Assembly: GCA_025526995.1 (NCBI GenBank)
Contig: JAHLKG010000002.1
Span: 1,116,001 to 1,180,000, forward strand
Direction: 5' to 3'
DNA: 64,000 nucleotides
From: Powellomyces hirtus
Lineage: Eukaryota; Chytridiomycota; Chytridiomycetes; Spizellomycetales; Powellomycetaceae
In this document: piece after piece, positions 12,041 through 22,893 of the stretch
Numbering within the stretch: the stretch's first letter is position 1
Layout: each line of letters begins with the position of its first letter
Program-made: the position numbers and the translations under genes
The notes under the pieces: model-generated
The model's database searches: none
Seen by the model: only the letters and a program-made list of their open reading frames with translations
Told to the model about the DNA's origin: nothing

Positions 12041-13552
12041 TCATTCCTCAACATGCCCCAGTCTCTGCACCAGCACTTCATACATCCACAACGACAGCGC
12101 CGAGGAAGGGACAGTCCGGATCAGATTTGTTGCGAGACCTCTGTAAAATGTCCGCCATCCTTCTTCCCGCATGATGACTTTGGTTGCGTGGACAAGGCCA
12201 CGGTATTTGGGCTCGGCGTACGTTGGTGCGGGGGGCGGACCTGGCGGGCGGGTATCGGTTGGGCAGTTGGGTCCTTCGCAGATCTTGTCGGGTATGTGTG
12301 TCAACAGTTTCCGCGCGGATTGGGTTTGCAGTCGAGTTCTCAGGACCTTATTAAAGTCATACTTGTTTAGTCTGAAAAGTTCTCGATTCTGGATGCTGAT
12401 TTTTTTGGACATGTACCTCGTGAGGATAGGTGACAATGCTCGCAATCATCTTGGACCCCGCGCTTGCCAAGAGAATGCTGGTCGCACTCAGATCTTCTGC
12501 GTAGCGTCCCTTTTTATGTTCAAGCTCTACAGAAGAGTGTCAACAATGAGAGGCTGCGCCTCAGAGATGCGTAAAAAGGGGGGTGCGAGTTTGCGCTTAG
12601 AAAAAACTCACTTCGCATGACCACTTTCAGTTTTTCGTAGAGGGGGAACTGAACAGCCACGTGCGTGATTCCGAGAAGCGATGGCGTGATGCCCTTGTAT
12701 AGCGCTGAACCGCCCTCTTCCTTGATGATGCTGGAAAGAGCATGCCATGTCGAGTTATAATGCCATCGTACAGTTTCCCCGGGAACAGTGCTTTGAACCT
12801 GACGAGCAAAAGTTAGGACCATGTCGGCTGCTTCAAGATAGCGCAGGGAAGGTGTTGTATAACGCACCATAATACGTGTCCGAATCACCCACAATGGGTT
12901 GACAAACGCCATGGTTAGCATAGAGGCGGCGACCGATGCATTCAGGTGAACCAAAGTACCGGCGTCTTCAGGTGATCGACCTTTGATGAAAACATAATCA
13001 GCCCCAAATGCGACCAAAGTGTGGGGTCCCCAAATGGCAATCAACCTGCAGAGGTAGCCAGCGTGGTCTTGATTCTGTTATACGCAGCAAACCAGAGGGC
13101 CCGGTCGGCAATATACGCTATTGTGGTCGTCCCAAGACCTCTAAAGAGTCCACGGATCCCTTCTTCCTTCCATATTATCTGCACGCCGGATATTGTCCCG
13201 TGATACTTGGGAACAACCCCGTTTTTGTGAACTTGATTCTGCATCCGGATCTTTAGTACATCCAGAGGACCTATGTGCTCAAAAGTCCCCGGGTCAGGCT
13301 ACAGCGGGGTCCCAAGTGATCTCCAGGGTGAGCGATTCAATACGTTACAGACTAGCACAGAGGACAAAAGTCCAGCCGCGGCTCCGGCGGCAGTATGACG
13401 GAGAGTGGTATCTTTGCTTTTGAATGCAGAAGCTGGTTAATAGACGGTATTTACCGTTTCCCAATACGAAACCCATGCCCTCACATTGTTATTGGGAAGA
13501 ACGAATGTTTGGCAATTGGAGGAAAGTCCTCGACGGCATTGCTTTTGGCCAT
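12041..13552 (-). CDS. RIM2: Mitochondrial carrier, RIM2/SLC25A33-36 type
   Basis: Seven exons (13552-13485, 13416-13349, 13270-13046, 12980-12868, 12798-12612, 12526-12417, 12346-12041) give 1077 nt, 358 aa. Three carrier repeats are visible by their signature motifs: CPLDVLKIRMQNQ, NPLWVIRTRIM and YPHEVLRTRLQTQ, each followed by an EEG(G/I/W)...Y/F(K/R)G motif. The Trp in NPLWVIRTR and YPHEVLRTR are typical of the pyrimidine-nucleotide branch (yeast Rim2, human SLC25A33/36), close to the NAD and FAD/folate carriers. Expected role: nucleotide exchange across the inner mitochondrial membrane. Exon 2 uses an AAG acceptor and is the least certain join. The substrate is inferred from family motifs only. 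Confidence 0.87.
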
Positions 13553-13891
13553 GCGCGCCCCTTTCAGAAAGTTGTGGTGCGGCGACGGAATGCAAGTGAC
13601 TCTTCTAGTCGAGGATACGTAGAGGCTCTTGCGGGAATTTCCGAGCTTTTTTCGAACTGGGGCAGTCTACACAAGTAGAACTTGTACGGTTTCACGAATC
13701 AGAAGCATGAATCATTGGCAGGTATTGTTCCCAAATCGCCAACAAGATTTGTGACAGGCGCGGTGGTCATAATATATATCATCATGAGGTAAGCTTATTA
13801 TTTTCATGACATCGATAGCAACAAAAAACCCAATTGGCCGAACGTGAATCAGTAGTATCGATACACTACAGTAGAACGCTTTAAGGTCTCA

Positions 13892-14269
13892 ATGTACATA
13901 CAGGGGCAGGCGTCTCGAGCAGCTCGACGGGCAGCTGCAGGTTGCGGAAAGCGCTCCACATTTTCTGCCAACACCCGACAATGTCCCACCTTTGGAAGTA
14001 CCCCACGTTCTTCTCAACCCTTCTCTCAGCGGGCGGGCGCAAAAGCTCCAGCGGAACCACCATCTATCCCTCATCAACAACCATCAATAAGCTCTAGTGC
14101 AGTCCGTGGTGCGGAAATGGTATGTTTTGGAGTACGTACACTATCTCCCGCTTTGTCACTGCGTTCTCACATGGCAAACAAAAAGCTGCCTTCCCGTCTG
14201 ATGGCAAGCATAGCAAGCGCTGATTTGCTGAAAACACTCGGAAGCGTCTCCTTGGACGATGATGCATAA
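13892..14269 (+). CDS. Possible small protein, unrecognised
   Basis: A 125-codon frame beginning MYIQGQASRAARRAAAG and ending KTLGSVSLDDDA. The basic, Ser/Ala/Arg-rich N-terminus would suit a mitochondrial leader. A GTATGT donor after ...RGAEM and an AAG acceptor 66 nt later would remove 22 codons in frame. Against it: no recognisable domain, and the opposite strand carries an equally protein-like 60-codon frame (14063-13881). The true strand is undecided. Confidence 0.3.
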   Translation: MYIQGQASRAARRAAAGCGKRSTFSANTRQCPTFGSTPRSSQPFSQRAGAKAPAEPPSIPHQQPSISSSAVRGAEMVCFGVRTLSPALSLRSHMANKKLPSRLMASIASADLLKTLGSVSLDDDA

Positions 14270-14396
14270 CCTTTCTCTGGCCTCTTTGCTTCATCTGTTG
14301 TCTACAGCTCGATTTGTGCGCGATGGGAGGAGAGAGGATCGTGAATATGATTTTGCGGATGTGAAATGTCTATATACAAGTAATTTTTAAGTGGAC

Positions 14397-16562
14397 CTAA
14401 GCAGTCACAGCATGCACAACCTCAATTGCGGTCGCAACACCCATTGCCCACAACCAAACAAGCTTCCTCGGCAGTCTCGTCGTCGAGCGCGCTCCAGACG
14501 CACTGATGTGGAACGGGTAGAATATGTCACCCATGTCGAATGCTTTGGGAGGGTCCGGCATGGCCAGTTCATTTACTTTATCCAAGCTGACAAAGGAGAT
14601 GCTGGTCGTTATCCGAAAAGGTTGGGTCACGTTTCCCGCCGCTGAACTGGCCAACGCTGTTGGAGAACAGTCGGCCGGCGTGCTGCAGGAATACTTGAAT
14701 TCGCCCGTCGAGTAGCGATATCGCGCGCCTGTCACGATAGACTGGGCAGAAGCTCCGCCTCCTACATCTGCGGTGATGAACTCTATGGAGAATCCCGTTA
14801 ACAGATTGATGCACGTCAGAGGATCAGAGGAGCTCTGGTCGACAACCGATGCAAACCACGTCAGTTTATGTTTTCGAGAAGTTTTCAGCTTCTGTGTGCT
14901 CACCGAAGAACCTGTCAGGGAATCCGGCGTGAAGTTGATGATCTGCGCCCAGTTGTTGGCAATGTTCACATCCGGATTGCCGGTTCTCCCAATGTAAGAG
15001 ACATCTCTTGCGACGGTCGTTTGCAGATCCCAAATCTGATCTCGGATGATATCACACGATTGAAAGTCCTTGAGACTCAGATTGAGGGTGCATCCCGTCA
15101 GAATGTCGTTTCCATAAGTCACTGGAACTCGATTTCCGGTGTCGCTGGCTGCTGCACAGGATATTGTGTCGGTGTATGGCGAATAAACGTCCTTGATGGC
15201 TGTTATGGGTGGGCCAATAGCGATGGGCGTGCCCGACCCAGTAGCTGTTATGATGGGGCGGCCGACGATGTAGCCGGGATTTCCTGATCGGTCCGTCGAT
15301 GTCCCTGTCTTTCCAATATCCTGCCACGGCGCGATTAGGTTCCCCATTTAGGGAGCAATGATAGAAACCTTGAAGTAGCTAACCTGGAAAGATATGGAGA
15401 ATCTCTGCTGTATGCTTGAGGATGAGGAGGTTGACGGAGCAACCGCATCTCCCAATGTGAATTGTGCTAGAACTGCAGCGATCACCGCTACACCGTCCGC
15501 GACCGTGTATGTTACGGTATAGCCAACCTACAAGTGTCAATGTCTGAGCGCAGGGACATGCTGCCCTCATGGTAGAACCACTTACCTCCATCACTGCGCC
15601 AGCGCACGTATTGGTGGTTGGATCGAAGATCGGGACCGTGAGATTTGTGGACGCGCACGCGGTCACGGACCCCGTCGTTGAGGCAATACAAAAGGGTGCC
15701 GAGGTCGAGATGGGTCCCGTGGCTGCCGTCGCAGGATCCTACGATGAACATGCATCAATAGCTGTCAAGAAAACATTCGCGAATCTGTTGGGGCGGATCT
15801 ACCAATATCACTTTGTATCCAGTGTAATAAGCCGGGTCGAACGGCGAACCGGAAGCGCAGAAGGTAGCGTTGTCGACTATCCGGCCACAGGCTGATGATT
15901 GTTCAACCAAAAACCCTATCATGACGACGTCAATGGGATCCCTCGAGCTAACATCATTGTAAGATTGCTTCACTGATGGTATACCCACTTGCTGGTGTCC
16001 CATCATCACACACGTTCGTCATCGTCGGCCCTGGAAAAGGCAAAGAGGCGGACAATGTGCTGGAACCGTACGAATATTGTACTTGAATGGGATCGCCATA
16101 CTAAGCATGCGTAAATTGGAATAGTCTCAGCGCTATGCTCAACTGATAATGTTCTCGCTGTGACATGTTACCTTATAGGCTGTTTGTACTAGTGATGAGG
16201 TGGTTGCCGCCACAGAGTTCTGATACGTGTAGTGAACTTGCTGAAACACTTCCTCAAATGCCGCATCGCTACTGTATGTTGGCAGACCCGCAAGGTTGAA
16301 AGAGCTCGCCAGACCCTCTGGCAAACAACCTCCGGAAAAATAAGCAGCCCTATCGGCTGTGGAGCAGTCGGGGTCGCAACAACAGTTGACGTCGCATTCG
16401 TTGGCTGTTATGTCGCATGTACAGCTTTGTGCTGTGGATGAACCAAAGTCAGGAACCTGCGCGTCAAGTCACCTTGGGTACCAATCCGCTCTCACCCACT
16501 ACATAGCTGACAGTCGATGCAATGACCAGTACGAAAACAAGAAGCTGCTTTTGTGGGCGCAT
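14397..16562 (-). CDS. TCTN: Tectonic-family ciliary transition-zone protein
   Basis: About eight exons; the first four can be placed: 16562-16496, 16431-16172, 16100-15985, 15947-15803. The rest run through about 15739-15588, 15530-15385 and 15347-14397 with at least one more intron near 14860-14905. The start is set by a signal peptide (MRPQKQLLVFVLVIAST). Directly after it comes the Tectonic cysteine motif CDITANECDVNCCCDPDCS. Further in are the conserved GNPGYIVGRPI block and spaced cysteines, ending in a hydrophobic segment (LVWLWAMGVATAIEVVHAV). Tectonics (DUF1619) belong to the MKS/B9 gate at the ciliary transition zone. Presence here implies a flagellated life stage. Which vertebrate paralogue (1, 2 or 3) is closest cannot be said. 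Confidence 0.9.
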
Positions 16563-16630
16563 CCTTGCATTGGAGAAACAAATCGTCGCTTTGAGACTCG
16601 CTTGGTTTAAAAAGAAAGGTCGCGTTTGAG

Positions 16631-16640
16631 ACGCGTCGCG
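16631..16640. promoter_or_regulatory. ACGCGTCGCG (MCB-like) element upstream of Tectonic
   Basis: ACGCGTCGCG lies about 70 bp upstream of the Tectonic start codon. The same 10-mer is found at 58181-58190, the first of three ACGCGT boxes. ACGCGT is the core recognised by the fungal MBF (Mbp1-Swi6) factor. Role inferred. Confidence 0.35.
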
Positions 16641-17231
16641 ATATAAAGACAAGCCACGTTTCACGCGGAAGAGAGTGAGATGTGTGTTGTTTACAACGAT
16701 CTGAAGAGCGACAAAGTGAAACGGGACGAGATGATAAACGTGTCTATTGTGCAAGCAGATGAACCAATGGATTCCGGTTTTGGCAGTGAGGTGAGATTGG
16801 TAGGTGTGCACATCTCAACTCTCAACCATTTCATTCACCGTAGTGACAGAAACCCGCCACTCCCCCATCCAATGGGACTCTTGCATAGAAATGAGAAGTT
16901 TCTAGACACATTTGACTACGGCGCATTCCCATAAACGTGATTCAGTATCTGTAGAAAGTAACAGCGCACTCCGTTGTGTGCATTTCTAATGTCCGAATGG
17001 CATGCTATATTTCTTGTGTTGAACCCAGATTCCTGGGAAGTTGTGGCCGACAAAACTTTAACTTGGCCAACCAGTATTTCGGGTCCGCGCACCGATGCGC
17101 AGAACAGTCGAAAAAGCTTTGCGTCATCCACCGCCGACTGATGTCTATAATTTTGACAGCGGAGCCAAGGTGCATGAGGAAACAAATTGAGAGAGAGGAG
17201 AAACACTAGCATCCGCATCGCCTTGGTTGGG

Positions 17232-19128
17232 ATGGCTGACTCGTTGACCGCCCATTCCTGGGTGACTCTCACTTGTTTCGCCATAGTCATTTTCTTCTGC
17301 ATTTATCCACTCCAGCTTCCGTTGCTCATTCCGCTCGGCCGCGGAAGGACATGGCGAGTCTCCTTGGACCTTGCGACCGCTCCAGTTTTGGGCGTTCTGT
17401 TTCTTTTGGCGACAACCATTATCTCCGGTCAAGTAGTTGCCGATGGGTTTGTGGGATCACCCGAAGGCATACAGCCATTTTCTGTAGTGATTTTGGTCTT
17501 TGCGCTTGGTGGGTTGACCTGATACAAACGATGCGGTTGTTATAAGTTTACGGAAGCGCTCACACTCAGGCCGTTGTGTCCAGCGTACATTTGCATATCG
17601 ATTGATGTTACAGGATTTTTCGAATATGTGGCGTTCAAGGTTGCCTTGCGCGGAGGATCGAATGGAAAACGCCTGTTTTTGTACCTTTTCTTGCTGAGCA
17701 CTGTGATGACGATCTTTACATCCAATGATGTTGTGGTCCTGACTGTCACTCCGATTGTCTGCTATCTTACCGAGGACTCAAAGGTACTGACTGATTACTG
17801 TCGGATCGCCCGTCTTGTATGCATTAACTGTACTTGCCACATAGACCAATCGCACGGCGTACTTGATGTCAACATTCGTTGCTTGTAACATAGCCTCGAT
17901 GGCCTTGTACATTGGAAATCCCACCAACATTGTTGTAGCGCAGGCGTTCGACATCAACTTCATCCAGTATTCTGCCTGGATGATCCTACCAACCGCCGCA
18001 TCCCTGGCAATTGCATACATCATGTGCTGGTTTGTTCTCAAATCCGAGATTCCTACCGAAATCCCTCCACCACCACCTGACGCAGAATACCGATACCGCA
18101 TTCGGAGAAAGTGGGGCGCCGCAATAGGATGTTGCGTACTCCTCATCTGTCTGACCGCACTGATGGTCGTACCCATCTTCTCGCATGTGCCTGTGTGGCA
18201 GCTGACGTTGCCCTTTGCTGTCGTTATGATCATCAAAGACGTTATCCTGGACATGTGGGTAGATCCAAAGCGCACAAGCGGGGCAAATCACGTGGCGAAC
18301 GTAGAGAAAGGAAATCAAACGAATCAAGGCTCTGCAGAAGAATTGGTGGGTGGGCAGGGAGTCTCGACCACGGACATACACGAAACAATGGAAATGGAGG
18401 AGCGGCGAATCTCCAAATCGCATGCGGAAATTGATGGTGACGAGCTTCCTTCGAAGATGGGCGTTGATGAAGAGGTTATTGAATCGCGTCCAGTGGCGTC
18501 GTTTCCGCCAGACGAAAGCGCTAGCGTCCGGTCAGGAAGATTCACTCCAAAGTCGAAATCGCGGATCGACCGTGTTCTTCCGACTGTGTCTCAAATTACA
18601 AGGCGCCTGCCGTGGGATCTTGTTCCATTTTCTTTCGGCATGTTTATGCTGTGCGAAGCGCTTTCCGCGAATGGCTGGGTAGCTCTCCTGGCCCAAGCTA
18701 TGGCGCGAACGAGCATCGGAGGTCATATGGTCCCTATCGTTTTCCTTACCGGCATCATCACTACGGTGGCGTGCAACATCATGAACAATTTGCCAATGGC
18801 TATCCTGTTCGCTCGCGTTTTCGCTCACCCGGACTTTGCCAGTACCGTTCAGGGAATCATAGGCTCTGCAGCTGATTCCGACTTTACCATTAACTCACTA
18901 CGGCGTGGAGGGATGTTCGCGCTGATTGTTGGGTCCAATCTAGGAGCCAATCTCACATTTATCGGCTCGTTAGCGGGATTGATGTGGAGTGATCTGTTGC
19001 GGAAGCGATCGGTCATCATCAGTCAAGGGAGGTTCTTCAAGCAATGCCTGCTCATTACGCCGATCGTTTTGGTCGGAGGCTTAGCCGTACTGATTGCGGA
19101 ATTTGCAGTGCAGGGATATTATGTTTAA
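17232..19128 (+). CDS. ArsB/NhaD ion-transporter superfamily membrane protein
   Basis: Three exons (17232-17508, 17584-17783, 17845-19128) sum to 1761 nt, 586 aa. The protein is polytopic with two pseudo-symmetric halves: the first ends in the loop ALYIGNPTNIVVAQAF, the second in VGSNLGANLTFIGSLAG, both glycine/asparagine re-entrant motifs of the IT superfamily (ArsB, NhaD, SLC13, P-protein). The early TSNDVVVLTVTPIVCYL is also typical of ArsB-like proteins. A hydrophilic cytosolic loop of about 130 residues separates the halves. Likely an anion or arsenite-type efflux permease, but substrate is not determined by these motifs. A further in-frame ATG at 17187 exists; 17232 was chosen because the first helix follows closely. 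Confidence 0.85.
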
Positions 19129-19244
19129 AAAACTGAAACTGTACAAGCTTAAATATGAATAGATAGATGGAAAAAGGTTTGGCGCCAGCCCGCCTACGGG
19201 TCCCTTCATGGGTTGGCAGTGTGATCAGGTCTGGTCTCTTTGTT

Positions 19245-20379
19245 TCAAGGCGATGCTTCAGGTGGCGCAACTGGGGTATGTTTGTTTCTGTCCTTGATCC
19301 AAAAGCCAATGTTTTGGCACACACTGAAGGCTGCGGATGTCGCCCAGTAAAGGTTCAAGGCCTAGAAATCTGTTTACGACACTTTGCAATTGAACGATGC
19401 ACGACATCACTAGACACATACCATTGGAACCTGCGTGGCAACAGGGATGATAAGGATACCGAGAGATCGGAAAAACGAGGTCAGCATGAGATTATCTGTC
19501 CTTCCAGCTCTACGCATCATGGATCTGTTCAACTGCAAGCAAATATCGACTGATTAGTTCGTGCGCTTCGCTCAACCATTCCTTGAATCCTTACCTCAAT
19601 GTTGATCAAATGCAGAAACCCAATGGAGAGTGGAAAGAGCAGGGTGGGATCTGGTGTCGCCAAGTCCACAAACCAGGATGTTCCCCCCGTTGTGAATCCC
19701 TCCACAGGCGAATCTGGGGTGCTCAGAAACGGCGCGGGGAACGAAGCCATGTTTCTGAGCGCGAGTGACACCGTCACCCAGAGCGGAATCTGTACCCATG
19801 GAAGAAGAAGGGTCTTCAAAGGGTGGCAATTGTACACTTTGTATAGCTCGGATGCCTTTTCTTTGTACTGAGAAAGTAGGTGCCGTTCAGTATTGCATCC
19901 AAGTCCAAGCGCGAGAGCAGGCGGTTTGCCAAGATTAAACAACACACCATATATTGCAGATTTTTCATCGCGACCGGTGACATCTCCCGTCTATTCCGCA
20001 TCAGCTGCTGCCGATAGGTCTGCTCCCATGCGCTGAGCAGTGGCGTCAAACTCGCAAGCCGTTCCATTCGCTTCCGTTGTTGAATGGCCAGCGGGAATGT
20101 GCATGCCGCGCGCATGGCCACCGTGCAGGTGATGATGGTTAACCACCACGGGAAACCGGTCGCAGAGTGAGTCGTGGTCATCAAAGCATCTATCCATGCT
20201 GTTGGCGCAGCGTAGTTGGAAACGTCAGCCGCCAAGCCCCAGCACCATGGCAAGGACGTCGAGGTGACCGGTCGACTCGAATCATAACATCTTCGCAGAG
20301 GTTCTCGTTGCCACGTCCGCGGTCGTTTCCAGAGTGGCGTTCGGGAAAGGATCGTGCCCGCGCGCGGCCAGCTGTTCAT
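19245..20379 (-). CDS. COX18: Cytochrome c oxidase assembly insertase COX18 (Oxa1 family)
   Basis: Four exons (20379-19948, 19867-19595, 19532-19422, 19361-19245) sum to 933 nt, 310 aa. Seen: an Arg-rich presequence, WWLTIITCTVAMRAACTFPL, LLLPWVQIPLWVTVSLALRN and the last membrane pair ending ALNLYWATSAAFSVCQNIGF. These match the YidC/Oxa1/Alb3 fold; the VQIPLW..LSLALRN version points to COX18 rather than OXA1. It acts in the inner mitochondrial membrane to export the C-terminal part of Cox2. The 3' end lies about 115 bp from that of the transporter on the other strand. Confidence 0.88.
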
Positions 20380-20588
20380 AGTCGGTCAGTCCCAGAGGAT
20401 CCTGTCAATGTCGAGAGTCGGAGCCGTCGGAAAGGAAACAGCCACTTTGACAGTCTTTGATTCGACGTGGCTTGTACGAACGCGCTCGTGATGCTTGTTG
20501 TGACAAACAGCTTTTCCCCACCTTGTTTTGCTTTTTGCCGGTCACGTCAAACTATCGTACTGATCGACGATAAAGTTCTATTGATATC

Positions 20589-21787
20589 ATGTTCAGCCTG
20601 TGTAGACAAAGTAGTGCGGTTAAATCCTTGGTGCGGTTTCCTCTTGGGGCTACCCGCACACTCGCTACGGCCAGCAGCAGCTCCAATTATGTCAAAATAG
20701 TCGAAGTTGGTAATTCTACGTTATGCCTTTTCCCTGGTGGTGGCGAAGTTCTCTTCTGACTGGATCCTTTGATTTTGTTCAGGTCCTCGTGATGGGCTGC
20801 AGAACGAGAAAACCATTCTTCCTGCGGAAGTGAAAATCGAGCTCATCAACCGTCTATCAGCAACTGGACTTCCTGTCGTAGAAGCAACGTCCTTCGTGTC
20901 TCCAAAATGGGTCCCACAAATGGCAGATGCGTCCAGAGTCTTTAAAGGAATCCGCCGCAAAGAAGGAGTGTCGTACCCGGTGTTGACACCGAACCTGAAG
21001 GGCTTGGAAGGGGCACTTGCTTGCGGAGTGGAAGAGGTCGCTATCTTTGGTGCAGCCTCAGAGTCCTTCAGCCAAAAGAACATCAACTGCTCTATCGAGG
21101 AGAGTTTGAAGCGGTTCGAAGCTGTGTGCCAGAAAGCTCGCGATGAGAATGTACGGGTGCGAGGGTATGTGGTCTTCACCTGATTCGCCTCACCTACAAA
21201 GTTTCATTGACACCACACGCGCAGATACGTATCCGTTGTGCTCGGTTGCCCCTATGAAGGGGATGTATCTCCGCAGAAAGTCGCAGATGTGTCAAAGAAG
21301 CTTTTTGACATGGGGTGTTATGAGATCTCATTGGGTGACACCATCGGCATTGGAAACCCAAAGAAGATGGCTGACATGCTTGAGCGAGTCAAAGATGTTA
21401 TTCCTGTGGATAAGCTTGCCGTGCATTGCCACGACACTTATGGGCAAGCCGTGGCCAACATCCTAATGGCTGTGCAGGTACTGTTTCGTGCGTTCACGTT
21501 TTTTCTGCAAGGGAGTCGCTCATGATTCCGTTGTCTGTCTTTCACAGCATGGCGTTCGTGTTGTGGACAGCTCTGTGGCGGGGCTCGGTGGCTGCCCGTA
21601 TGCACGAGGAGCTACTGGCAATGTGGCCACAGAAGACGTGCTCTACCTCTTGAAGGGATTGGGAATGGAGACGGGTGTCAGCCTTCCGGAAGTGATTGCC
21701 GTTGGGAACTGGATCTCGGAGAAATTAAACAGGGCGAACGCCTCTCGCGTAGCCAACGCAATGACCCGGACACCAGCCAAATTGTAA
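20589..21787 (+). CDS. HMGCL: Hydroxymethylglutaryl-CoA lyase
   Basis: Four exons (20589-20709, 20783-21164, 21225-21477, 21548-21787) sum to 996 nt, 331 aa. It cleaves HMG-CoA to acetyl-CoA and acetoacetate, the final step of leucine breakdown. Seen: a mitochondrial leader ([20 protein letters not shown]), the TIM-barrel start [16 protein letters not shown] split by intron 1, [16 protein letters not shown], the [12 protein letters not shown] metal ligands, and the catalytic-cysteine loop [16 protein letters not shown]. Length matches the human and bacterial enzymes. It stands head to head with COX18, with about 210 bp between start codons. Confidence 0.96.
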
Positions 21788-21902
21788 GATAATGCATTCG
21801 TATATACATAGATAGTGGGGTTTCATCATACAGTGGTCCCAAAGCATGATGCGGTAGAACACGTAGTGTGTAGAATCAGTCGTGATGTGGGGAAATTGCC
21901 CT

Positions 21903-22672
21903 TCATTCGTCGTCGTCCTGGTTTCTCGGGGGCTGCTTGAACTTCACAAGTACCTCCCCTGTTCTGGCCGATGTTGGAATAACGGGCAACAAGGCGGCTG
22001 CTGGCCGTCGCCCCTCCTGCACGAGAATGTTGTAGGTTGATCCAGCCTGGCGCGAGGCCAAGACCTCTACTTGCATTCCAAGCTTGTGCAGATAGGTTTT
22101 CAAGTGAGGTGGTAGAGGATAGGTTTGCGCACCAGTCCCTACGACAAGGATATCTGGACGGGACAGTGTGAGTGGCAAAATAACTTTCCTAACTACAACA
22201 CAGACGTACCTGGCACATTCTCTACTACTTCAAAGATCTTGAAGCAATCCGTGTCCCAGCCATAGAAAGGGCTCGCCGGATCTCCCTTTTCGACTATTGT
22301 GCCGCCACTCGCATCTTCATTGGCACCTTGCGAAACAACTTGCTCGCTGCCCACGCCGAATTGCGGAACATCCCACATTAGGATCGCATCGTTGACGACA
22401 ACCACAGGCCCCTGCAGCCGCATATCCCCTATGGTAAAACCAGTGTTCCCCACAGCCGTGAAGAGTTTGGACGACGCTGGCTCGGCGGACGACGACGGGA
22501 AGATGTTGCATGTTTCGAGTCGCCCTGGTCGGGGGATAACCTCGGGTGAAGCTGAAATGTGACGAGATGCGCCAAGCGTTGGTACGATCCCACGGGTCAG
22601 ACGAGGAAAAAGAAGTCGACCAAAGGACCCGTTGAAAGCAGTTCTGGAGAATCGAGGTAGTGTTGAAGCCAT
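21903..22672 (-). CDS. NDUFAF3: Complex I assembly factor NDUFAF3
   Basis: Two exons (22672-22210, 22153-21903), 714 nt, 237 aa. Seen: a mitochondrial leader (MASTLPRFSRTAFNGSFGRL), then the DUF498/NDUFAF3 fold with FTIGDMRLQGPVVVVNDAIL and, across the intron, ENVPDILVVGTGAQTYPLPP. The family works with NDUFAF4 in building the membrane-arm Q module of NADH dehydrogenase. Its presence implies that respiratory complex I is kept. An acidic DDDE tail ends the protein. It is tail to tail with HMGCL. Confidence 0.92.
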
Positions 22673-22893
22673 GATTTACTTGATAAGTGGACGAGACGAA
22701 TTGTGGAAACGGCAGGAAGATCATCCGTAAGCCTCGATCGAGACGCGTAACGCCAAACCCCGAAACTCTGAAACCTGTCAATTTCATATCTTTGGCAGCT
22801 TGATAAACTTGCAACCTCACTGTTAACCAACATACTTGCAACACAGACCAGAGCACTCGTCAGCTTGGGAATCATATTGCGGAAATTGCGGAA

